64,000 nt of DNA, from positions 451,821 to 515,820 of the forward strand of contig NW_019774591.1 in assembly GCF_001039355.2 (NCBI RefSeq), written 5' to 3'. Of the stretch, positions 38,890 through 46,423 are shown piece after piece (the stretch's first letter is position 1; each line of letters begins with the position of its first letter). The translations under genes and the position numbers were made by a program. Source of the stretch: Lingula anatina. Taxonomy: Eukaryota > Brachiopoda > Lingulata > Lingulida > Lingulidae. The notes under the pieces were generated by a model. It saw nothing but the letters and a program-made list of their open reading frames with translations. It searched no databases and had not been told where the DNA came from.

Positions 38890-41404
38890 TCAGATGAAGT
38901 ACGTTATTCATGTGGAGAATGCGGTGAGGCATTTAGATCCAAAGTTGCACTGCGACGACACGAAACTTACGTGTGTAACAATGCCAATAACATCTACAGC
39001 AAGATAAATAGTGAATTCAGGGAAAACAACCAAAATATGGATGGGTAAGAGCAGTATATAATTGGTTTTCATGATTTCCATCATTGATTTTAAAAATAAA
39101 AATAAAATAATTAAGTGATCTGTTGGTCAAAAGCCCTTGTCTGTACAAGCAGTTATATCTGGCTTGAGCATGACAATTTAAGTAAAAAAAATGTAAAAGT
39201 TAAAAATTAAGAAAAAAAAAAACAGTTGCTTTTAAGTAGTAGAAAAATTTTGTTCTGCATATAAGGCAATAAGTTTTCCTGTTAGTTAGAAGAGGGAGAT
39301 GGTTTGGTGGTTAACTGAAACTTTTATTTGGTCTTTCTTGACATTTTCTTTTTTTAATTCCAGAGACAAAAGTTCCAATGATAAGTCTGCCTCAGATTCC
39401 CAGGGAGAAAGTGAACTCAAATATGGCGGCAACGTGAGTATACACATGAATATACATAACAGTACTTTAGTAAGGATAGAAATTCAGATTTTGTGAGAAA
39501 TGTAGGAGGGGCAGTTTGATTTCCGGCCAGGTTTTATCGTTAAATGCCTTACAATTTCAACCAAAAGAGAGTGCACACATGATGCATATATCAATTTAAA
39601 ATGGGTGATATGTGCTATTTACAGTTTCTGTTTCATTTTCCAGTACATTGAAGAAGATGGTGACCGCAAATTTCCATGCGAACACTGCGACAAGTATTTC
39701 ACAGATCCCAGCAATCTCCAAAGGCACATTCGTGCTCAGCATGTTGGTGCACGTTGCCATGCCTGTCCGGAGTGTGGGAAAACCTTTGCGACATCCAGTG
39801 GCCTGAAGCAGCACCAGCACATCCACAGTAGTGTCAAGCCTTTCCAGTGTGAAGTCTGCCTGAAAGCGTATACTCAATTTTCCAACCTCTGCCGCCACAA
39901 GAGAATGCATGCTGACTGTCGCCAACAGATCAAATGCAAGGATTGCGGCCAGGCTTTCTCAACTGTGACCTCCCTCAGCAAGCACAAGCGTTTCTGCGAA
40001 GGTGTCATCAGAAATGGGACCCGATTTGGCTATCCCATCAAGCCCCCGGGGGTTGTGAGCCCGCAGGCAGCACCAGGGATCCCTGCAGCATATATGGGCT
40101 TTTACGGCCCTCGCCCATTGTATCCATTCTACCCGCCTCTGGCAGCTGCTGCTGCAGGCTACCACATGTTTCCGCCTGGTCACCCTCTGGCTTTGGCGCC
40201 ATCTATGTTACCGGATGGCAAGATGAGCCAAACTGGCAGTGACGACAGCTATGATGATCTGCCTAACAAGGCTAAGAGAGGCTCCGAGGGTTCAGAAGAT
40301 GAACGCTCCAACTTGAGCAACCAAAGCGACCTTGACTCTGCTGCAGGATCTGATGGTGAGAATGAGAAAGAACAAGCACCAAAGCCTGCTCACATTAAGG
40401 CAGAATATGTGCCGCCATATGTCAGTCGTCGAAGTCCTGTCTCCAACAGCAATGGTACCCCATTCAACTTGTCCAGGTCAAATTCTCCGTCCAACAATGA
40501 TCTTGACCAGCCTCTAGATCTGTCCAAGAAGGTCATCAAGAAAGAAGAAAGCGATGATGAAGGCATCGCAGCCACAGCTCGCAAAACTCACATCTATGGT
40601 GATGTGCGTGAGGGGGGTAACAAATTGCACCAAGCTTTCCCCATGGCCCATCCCATGATGATGATGGATAAAGAAAAGTTCCATGCATTTCAGCAGAATG
40701 CTGCTAAGCTCATGGCTTTCCAGCCTCGTTTCCCTATGGGTGCTCCAGTCAGTTTCAGTACAGCCGTCCCCGTCCTTAGTCCGGACACCCCCAAGACTGT
40801 CCCAGCCACCATTAAGAATTCCGAGGCTTACCAATATACCCCTGGCAGTGCAAGAAGCAAGGAGAGATATGCCTGCAAGTTCTGCGGGAAGATATTCCCA
40901 CGTTCAGCGAACCTGACTCGTCACTTGCGTACCCACACTGGAGAGCAACCATACAAGTGTAAGTACTGTGAGAGATCGTTCAGCATCTCCTCCAACCTCC
41001 AGCGTCATGTGCGTAACATCCACAACAAAGAGAAGCCATTTAAATGTCCACTCTGCGATCGCTGCTTCGGGCAACAGACCAATCTTGATCGTCATTTAAA
41101 GAAACATGAGTCAGAAGGCCCCAATGTGGTTGACTCCCCTACCAATGAGCTTGAAGAAAAGGATGACTCTTACTTTGAGCAGATTGGAAATTTCCTGGAA
41201 AAAGGCACTCCTGATCACGATTCTTCATTAGCTGAAGAAGATGAGATAGCCAATGATAGTGATGAGTCAGATGAGCCCTTAGTGAAAAAACTTAAAGTGG
41301 ACAACAACAATGATTCAGACTTGGCAGAAGAAGAGGCAGAGTCCCCAAAGACAGTTCAAAAACCGTACGAGATTAAATCAGCACCTTTAGCATGTTCCAT
41401 GTAA
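20004..41404 (+). CDS. MECOM: MECOM/PRDM16-family zinc-finger transcription factor, 3' part of gene (5 exons)
   Basis: Join 20004-20138, 32782-32899, 38894-39044, 39364-39433, 39644-41404; every junction is AG/GT and phases fit, giving 744 residues plus stop. Window residues 1-84 are the C-terminal half of a PR (SET-like) domain ([26 protein letters not shown]). Finger 1 is C2HC (89-112), fingers 2-5 are about 168-276, and the second cluster of three C2H2 fingers is 567-646. Between the clusters are PFNLS (431-435) and PLDLS (448-452), CtBP-binding type motifs, plus IKAE (409) and IKKE (456), possible SUMO sites. The tail is acidic with a KKLK basic patch. The second cluster is nearly identical to vertebrate EVI1. 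Known family role: nuclear sequence-specific regulator, usually repressive through CtBP, in differentiation; some PRDM3/16 members methylate H3K9. The 5' exons (rest of the PR domain and the start codon) are not seen. Invertebrates usually have one PRDM3/16 gene, so MECOM versus PRDM16 cannot be separated. Confidence 0.95.
22505..22541. repeat. C18 tract plus (AC)n
   Basis: Homopolymer of 18 C followed by about nine AC units. Confidence 0.95.
23600..23674. repeat. (GA)n arrays around an assembly gap
   Basis: Two GA arrays separated by the N at 23637; the array length is probably what broke the assembly. Confidence 0.9.
23637..24725. other. Redundant contig between gap Ns 23637 and 24196
   Basis: The ~520 bp ending at 24195 is repeated from 24197 to about 24725 with only a few SNPs (for example ggattgcc/ggagtgcc). 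Both copies start at the same GA array. Confidence 0.8.
23903..23938. promoter_or_regulatory. Enhancer-like block with inverted TGACAG sites
   Basis: GCTGACAG and CTGTCAGC (MEIS/TGIF-type cores) face each other 15-20 bp apart, with CCTTTGTC (SOX-type) between and ATGCATTA just upstream. Present again in the redundant copy near 24425. Confidence 0.3.
26651..27717. other. Unmerged ~530-bp contig overlap around gap N at 27185
   Basis: 26651-27184 and 27186-27717 are near-identical with a handful of SNPs; one is the other allele or an unmerged contig end. Confidence 0.8.
31123..31145. repeat. (AAT)n with repeat-like flank
   Basis: AAT units followed by TTTATTGAGCACTGAAATG, a pattern I associate with ends of dispersed invertebrate repeats, so possibly a retroelement tail. 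Confidence 0.6.
31718..31903 (+). promoter_or_regulatory. Candidate internal MECOM promoter with short first exon
   Basis: Three ATTGG (inverted CCAAT) boxes at 31718, 31729 and 31734; TATAATAA at 31771-31778; initiator-like TCAGTCT with A at 31802, 31 bp after the TATA start; donor-like CAG/gtacca at 31903/31904. About 0.9 kb upstream of exon 32782. Motif-based only. Confidence 0.35.
32782..32899 (+). CDS. MECOM: MECOM exon: PR domain, C-terminal part
   Basis: 118 nt, entering in phase 0 and leaving with one base of a split codon. It encodes [24 protein letters not shown], the closing segment of the PR domain, then an acidic linker. Acceptor tccttctctag, donor gtaagt. Confidence 0.92.
34926..34938. 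other. Assembly gap (13 N)
   Basis: Run of N after a poly-T stretch; the flanks are not duplicated. Confidence 0.95.
36265..36399. repeat. Diverged direct repeat, about 50 bp
   Basis: GGGGCTGGGAATTTCCTGT and GAGAAGATGAGCAGATGAGA appear in the same order near 36265 and 36350. Confidence 0.7.
38837..38890. repeat. (ATT)n microsatellite at a splice acceptor
   Basis: About 18 ATT units with one ATC interruption, ending 1-3 bp before the CAG acceptor of the MECOM finger 1 exon. Confidence 0.95.
38894..39044 (+). CDS. MECOM: MECOM exon: zinc finger 1 (C2HC)
   Basis: The split codon gives Asp, then [10 protein letters not shown] followed by RRHETYVC: two Cys, one His, and Cys in place of the last His, as in the first finger of EVI1. 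An Asn-rich stretch follows. The acceptor lies directly after an ATT microsatellite, so the usual pyrimidine tract is replaced by ATT repeats. Donor gtaaga. Confidence 0.92.
39364..39433 (+). CDS. MECOM: MECOM exon: short Ser/Asp-rich linker
   Basis: 70 nt that complete a Gly codon and add 23 codons rich in Ser, Asp and Lys ([17 protein letters not shown]). Acceptor taattccag, donor gtgagt. It carries no zinc finger. In vertebrate MECOM two further C2H2 fingers lie at about this position of the protein. Confidence 0.85.
39644..41404 (+). CDS. MECOM: MECOM terminal coding exon: fingers 2-8, CtBP motifs, acidic tail
   Basis: Long last coding exon, opened by the acceptor tcattttccag and ended by TAA at 41402-41404. 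It encodes fingers starting FPCEHC, HACPEC, FQCEVC and IKCKDC (the last ends in Cys, C2HC); a Pro/Ala-rich region; a Ser/Asp-rich region; PFNLS (40460-40474) and PLDLS (40511-40525); then the fingers YACKFC, YKCKYC and FKCPLC with TGEQP and NKEKP linkers. The acidic C-terminus ends ACSM. It could be read upstream from an ATG at 39605, but that stretch is intron because the AG acceptor keeps frame with the previous exon. Confidence 0.97.
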   Translation, partial: YIEEDGDRKFPCEHCDKYFTDPSNLQRHIRAQHVGARCHACPECGKTFATSSGLKQHQHIHSSVKPFQCEVCLKAYTQFSNLCRHKRMHADCRQQIKCKDCGQAFSTVTSLSKHKRFCEGVIRNGTRFGYPIKPPGVVSPQAAPGIPAAYMGFYGPRPLYPFYPPLAAAAAGYHMFPPGHPLALAPSMLPDGKMSQTGSDDSYDDLPNKAKRGSEGSEDERSNLSNQSDLDSAAGSDGENEKEQAPKPAHIKAEYVPPYVSRRSPVSNSNGTPFNLSRSNSPSNNDLDQPLDLSKKVIKKEESDDEGIAATARKTHIYGDVREGGNKLHQAFPMAHPMMMMDKEKFHAFQQNAAKLMAFQPRFPMGAPVSFSTAVPVLSPDTPKTVPATIKNSEAYQYTPGSARSKERYACKFCGKIFPRSANLTRHLRTHTGEQPYKCKYCERSFSISSNLQRHVRNIHNKEKPFKCPLCDRCFGQQTNLDRHLKKHESEGPNVVDSPTNELEEKDDSYFEQIGNFLEKGTPDHDSSLAEEDEIANDSDESDEPLVKKLKVDNNNDSDLAEEEAESPKTVQKPYEIKSAPLACSM

Positions 41405-44190
41405 TTTTCCCATTTACTGGACCGCAGCTGATACACAATCATTTCTTATTGGCCAATATGACATGTCAGTGCCATTTTATTTTATCGTAATTATTATTTT
41501 TGGAACACTGGCATTTCTTTAAGAACAGCTGAGTATGGAATTATGATATATTTTACTCATTCTATGTGTCACAAATATGTGAAGCACTTCATATATACAT
41601 ATATATCTATGAATTATAGTTTATATACTTGTACATACATATAATTATATGTGCGTTGAATTTTTGTTTTATTTTTGAAAGCAAATCATTAAGGTCCCAG
41701 AAAGCTGGGATTTATTTTTCTCATTCATGTCTTTCTGTACCCTTAGTTTGCAGTGTTGCAGTGACAATCATATAGAATGCATCCCATAGTTGATTTACAC
41801 ACAGAGAGTGCATTTGTAATTGATTAGCAGGGTGTAAATAGAGTTTAGTACGTTTTACATTTAGTGCTTTGATGATTATTTGCATCCATTGTAGTTATGA
41901 AAAATAAGATGAATTGATTGAAATTATTGATGAATTATTGAGTGATAGAATTGAAGTGTATCTTGAGCTATAATATTGTTTTATATCAACTGGCAGTTTT
42001 TGTCTGCCAACATTTTGTGCGTGTGTTTGTTTGCTTGCACCAATCTTGCAAGATAGATCTAGTCAGTTTGTTGAAGTGGAGAAAAGAAAGAAATCTGTAA
42101 TTGTAAGCCCTAGAACAAAGTCTGTGCTGTGATTAACATTAACAAATGTAGTCACATTGGGTGAAGATACGTAGTATTTGTATTAAACAATAATTGCATT
42201 TATGAGGTTTGAGGGGACCACTTGTTGCATCGATACAGGCGTTCCGTTTTCCTGATAACTTACAATTTTGCCATTAATTGGGACCAAAAAAAGATACTTA
42301 CATACCTGATGTTAACACAGATGATATTTTTTATGAATACAGAATTTATTCTTTACATATTTAACCATTGTATATTTTTGAGGTGTTGCAGCTTTTTGGG
42401 TGTTTATCACAGCTATTGCTTCATAGGCTTTACATTGCACTTGGTTTTTGATTGGTATCAGTATTACTATGACAACAGGTAACCATGGAAACAGCTGAAA
42501 TGGGACCAATCCAAAGTTTGACTGTTTCCAAATCTTATCTTTTGTTACTATTTGGTTGAAGCATATTTTAAATGAAATATTTTAGTTTTGTTGTGATTCA
42601 CATGTAGGTGTTTGGTATTTCAATCTATTATTTAAAACAACTGAATTAACTGTTTGTCATAGTTGTGTGTTATTACCAATTTTAAAGGCAATTTTAAATG
42701 CAAAAATGTTACATAGATTGGCCAAATATGAATACAAAGGTTACCCTGTTTGTATCAATCTTCCTGCAGACATTTAAAGAAATTTGATTTGTGGAATGAT
42801 AATTCTTTTTTTTTTCTGTTTGAGACACATTTACCCACTAGGTTGTGAATTTATTATTCAAATAAGAGCTGTTGTTACATACAAGATTACTGAAAACCAG
42901 AAAGCAGCAAACACTATGAGCAGCATTTTCTAAAGAGAACAGATAGATATCAGTGTGCTAGCTGTATGAAGACCTTAAAAAATGAGCTTTAGATGATTTT
43001 TGGTTTCCGTCTTGTGTGTTAAAACAGCATACGAATATTGTGGTCTTTGTCTTTGACAGGACTAGAAATGCTACTTAAATAGTTGCAGATAGGTTGTGCT
43101 GTAGTTGCTAAAATTAATGCTTCAATATTTACTTCAACGTGGGAATAGTCAATTTTCCCAAATTTTAAGTTATGTAAATAGCTTTATTTTGCCGTATTAT
43201 TTTATTGTCTTTGCATGACCTGAATATTTTTTTCTTTCTTTTTTTAGTTTTTTTTTTTTTTTTTTTAGAAGGAAGATTCCTTTTTTGAGTCAATCTCATT
43301 CAAGTTTTGTTCTTGGTGTGTGGAAAACTAATTTTTTTAAGTCTGGAAGTTTGATCTGGAATTATTTAAAGATTGAGGTGATGAAAACATTGATGTCTCC
43401 CCCTGGCTGGTCCTAGTTCATAAAGAAAAAAAAAGGAAGGTATGATTGCAACTCCTCTCAGCCGTACTTGTCGGCTTTTATGTGCTTTTGAATTTTAAAA
43501 GAAGTAACAAAAAAGATTGATTTTAACTAATGGGCTAATGAGAATTATTTTTCATTTTGGAAATAAGGATTACCGCTAAGTTCACAAGTTCAGCATCTTA
43601 TGTATAAGTATTAAAACTCATATGAAATCAAAGTAAAGGTAACATTGCAATACACCACCAGGTGGAGCATCAGTCAGATCTGGACCAGTAAACACCTTGT
43701 TTACTTTGTGCCATTTAGTTTTTGTTTAATTGTGTTAAGCTTGGATTTTCATTAATATTCTCCTGTTTTTACTGTTCGTAACAGTGAAAGTATATAATAG
43801 CAAATCATTCTTGTGCAGTCATGTGATATTTTAGTTGTGTCAACACCACCACTAAGCTTCAAGTACAACCTTTATGTATCAAATCCGTTCCTTACACAGT
43901 AGCATCAGTGCATGGTAGATATAAATCAACCAAGGGTGCTAAAAATTCTGTTACCATAGCTTCTTGATAATAGTGCAAGATAATGTGCTGAGATTCACAC
44001 AATGAGTTGTTTAAAAAAATAAATCACGTTAAGCACTGTTTTCACTTGTGAAAACGCCAGGTACTTCTACTTTTGGTTGCTATGACAACTTATCACAGGA
44101 TATTTCAAACTCTCCCAGTGAAATACTGTCAATACTTAATTGATTGAAGTTGATTGAAGAATTCAATAAAGAGTGTTAAAAAGAAAAAAA
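41405..44190 (+). other. MECOM: MECOM 3' untranslated region
   Basis: AT-rich sequence after the stop with no intron signature or ORF of note. AATAAA at 44165-44170 is the likely polyadenylation signal, followed by an A-rich stretch. Two exact TGTAAATA Pumilio-type elements occur at 41833 and 43173. The 3' end is inferred from the hexamer only. Confidence 0.65.
44165..44170 (+). terminator. Candidate poly(A) signal of MECOM
   Basis: Canonical AATAAA, about 2.76 kb after the stop codon. It is the last such hexamer before the repeat-rich intergenic zone and is followed by A-rich and T-rich sequence. Confidence 0.5.
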
Positions 44191-44546
44191 AATGTTTGAA
44201 TGTTTTAATATGCCATTTATCACCTCATCCCATAAATTATAATTAGTCGAATTAGCTAGTTAACATCGTTCCTACTTGAAATTGTTATTGGCCTTGAAAA
44301 GAACTTCCATCTTCTTTGTCCTTGAATAGTTTTTGAACTTGATGTCTAAGCCATTTGTCAAAAATGATTTCAAATCTTGCCATTTTTAACCTGAGTGTGC
44401 AGTACACAATAATTCGTAGCAGCTGAGAACTCTGTTTTTGGATATCTTTTGATTTAAGTCTTTTCATACTTCACAAATAATATGTTTAGATGCAAAGTTT
44501 GTATAAACCGGACCTTTGAATGCATGCAATGCGGTAGACATTTCAG

Positions 44547-44700
44547 GGGGGGTTCGGGGGGTTCGAAAGAACCACCCCTTTTGCTGAGAAAAGGTCCACT
44601 CTGGGTAAAGTTTGATCTAGGTACATGAAGTTTTTATGGAAAAAGGTCCACTCTTTTAGAAAAAGAACCCCCCTTTTGAAATTTCTGGCTACGGGCCTGC
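44547..44700 (+). repeat. Dispersed repeat D1, plus orientation
   Basis: Contains AAAGGTCCACTCTGGGTAAA, a second AAAAGGTCCACTC, and ends GGCTACGGGCCTG. The inverse complement is at 63256-63409. Confidence 0.6.
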
Positions 44701-44935
44701 ATTTATACAGCAAATTGATGATGCCAACAATCTCATTTTATTAGAAAAGTATATACCCTCTAAAACTGTTGCGAAAATACCCAAGTAGGCCTATATATAT
44801 AGGCCTACGATCTACTTTTAATTTTCCTGTTTATTCTGTTAGGAGTGAAATTATTCAGTCTCCATCTAATTTACAACAATTATAAATAAAATAGCATAAA
44901 TAGAGCATAATTGTGTTGACGATTTTGGTTATTTT

Positions 44936-45748
44936 ATTTTTCCTACATTTCTCAAGGCCCGACGCGTACGGCGTGACAGAAGCGAGTGTGTTAGTTGTTA
45001 CAAGAAATGTTGCTTACCACGGGCAACACAATGAGTGCATGGTAGCATCCGAACGTGGTTCGACACGTTAGGATTTTTTTCCCTTATCCGCTTTCAGATA
45101 ATGCAGAATTAAAATTTGTCATGCGTTATGAGATAATGCTGCCACATAAAAAAAATAATTAATAAATAAACTAGGTTTCACTTGCAATCACGTGATGTTG
45201 GGAAGCGTCTTTGAGGTAAAAACTATTCACTTATATATCGCTTTCAAACAAGAACTTTATTGATACAAGCCATATAGTGTAGGCTCCATGGTATTATCAA
45301 GCTACATATTATTATACAATTACAATTACACAATAAATAAATAAATAAATGATGCAGTTTGCTATAGAGAGTAAATATAAATATTGTACCATAATCCCCG
45401 ATGCCGAGTCCATGTGCTCACAACAGTTGATACTCCCCCGCACCGTTACTCCCCCGCACCGATACTCCCCCTCAGTATATCTGTAATTGTGGGGGAGTAT
45501 CGGTGCGGGGACGTATAGGCATGTAACCGTTGATGCAATGCATACTGGTAATACTAGTATATAGGCCTGCATAAATTATTATAGGCCTAAACCACAGTTG
45601 CACAAGTAAATAGATAAAACGTAGTTTTATATATTGAATGAATGCAAATAGTGTGCAGTTTTTATTCACAAATAAAGTCATTCTTATAGGCCTGTGTGTT
45701 GTAATTTCTTACGTTTTAGCGTCGGGCCTTGAGAAGTCTAGGAAAAAT
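44936..45748. mobile_element. 0.8-kb terminal-inverted-repeat element upstream of POLRMT
   Basis: Left end ATTTTTCCTA-N5-CTCAAGGCCCGACGC (44936-44965) is the inverse of the right end GCGTCGGGCCTTGAG-N5-TAGGAAAAAT (45719-45748). The interior is non-coding and holds the minisatellite at 45431-45515. The right end is also in the other haplotype (48866 on). I could not define a target-site duplication. Confidence 0.5.
45431..45515. repeat. GC-rich minisatellite, haplotype A allele
   Basis: Units like ACTCCCCCGCACCGAT on the + strand followed, after about 20 bp, by the inverted unit AGTATCGGTGCGGGG: a foldback arrangement with few repeats. Confidence 0.7.
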
Positions 45749-46079
45749 ACACTTTCATAAAATGAAAACGTAGCCAACTAACTTTACTATAAACACCGTT
45801 TCTTCAAAAGAATTTGCCCTCGAACTGTATAATTTACAACACAGAATTTACTGATGTAGTATCAACTGGTAAATTATAGTAAAAAGACCGACATGTTGAA
45901 TACCACATTGCTGGTTTCAAACTGGCCTGAAATGGCATCTGGCTGCTGGTCTGACATGACATATCTCAAGTAATCAGCGGTCTCTCAGTAGGGATCCCTA
46001 TTGAATTTTTTGAGTGCAATTTATTCTTTCTACGTTATTTTATCTCGCCCAAGTCTAAATTAGGTGTTTTTCATCTGAA

Positions 46080-46245
46080 TCGTCGTTGCTTTACGCACTT
46101 CCTGTACCCCAAGGTCATATGAGAACTCGCCCATCATTTGGATACAAACCTTATTGAAAATGTCTCGCACGTGTTATTAAATGCACTGCTACGGCCTAAT
46201 AAAATTAGTTTAGGTAGTAACTTGAGTCGACATGGATACTCTTAG
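46080..46245 (+). promoter_or_regulatory. POLRMT: Candidate POLRMT promoter / 5' UTR
   Basis: Upstream of the start codon are an ETS core (CACTTCCTG, 46096-46104), an ERR/nuclear-receptor half site (AAGGTCA, 46111-46117) and an E-box (CACGTG, 46168-46173). ETS (NRF-2/GABP) and ERR sites are typical of nuclear genes for mitochondrial biogenesis in vertebrates. No clear TATA box. The segment is kept in the second haplotype at about 49218-49383. The transcription start is not known. Confidence 0.45.
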
Positions 46246-46249
46246 ATGA
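46232..46249 (+). promoter_or_regulatory. Upstream ORF overlapping the POLRMT start codon
   Basis: ATG at 46232 opens a five-codon ORF whose TGA (46247-46249) overlaps the predicted POLRMT ATG (46246-46248) as ATGA. A second small ORF, ATG 46160 to TAA 46180, lies upstream. Both are also in the second haplotype. They matter only if the mRNA starts upstream of them. Confidence 0.4.
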
Positions 46250-46423
46250 CAACAAGCTTCAAAATGCCTCTTTTGAAGAAGACGCAGATTCTAGCTCTAC
46301 GCAATGCAGCGGTGGCAGTACCTGCGGAGAATGTGACCACGGGACCTGCTTTATTACGTGCCTACCTGTCCACTTGTTCTTGGTGCAAGAGGTTGCAGCA
46401 GTTCCATAACTGGAACAGATACT
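46246..46423 (+). CDS. POLRMT: POLRMT exon 1 (haplotype A)
   Basis: 59 codons plus one base, donor gtaagt. Encodes the basic presequence ([14 protein letters not shown]...) and a Cys/Trp-containing segment. It reads Pro where the other haplotype copy reads Thr (TTGPALL versus TTGTALL). Confidence 0.8.

Larger units (their letters stand above)
32900..38893 (+). other. MECOM intron between PR domain and first zinc finger (6 kb)
   Basis: Bounded by gtaagt and tttcag. Contains a 13-N gap at 34926-34938, a diverged direct repeat at 36265-36399, moderately GC-richer blocks near 33960-34260 and 38215-38400 that could be regulatory, and an ATT microsatellite reaching the downstream acceptor. No extra zinc-finger exon was recognised. 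Confidence 0.8.
44191..46079. other. Intergenic region MECOM-POLRMT, repeat-rich
   Basis: Holds one copy of a dispersed repeat (44547-44700), a 22-bp palindrome near 44791, a terminal-inverted-repeat element (44936-45748) and, inside that, a polymorphic minisatellite. No gene seen. Confidence 0.7.

Noticed and set aside
39596-41095. Minus-strand and alternate-frame ORFs over the MECOM last exon
   Set aside because: Shadows of the zinc-finger reading frame; no independent features.
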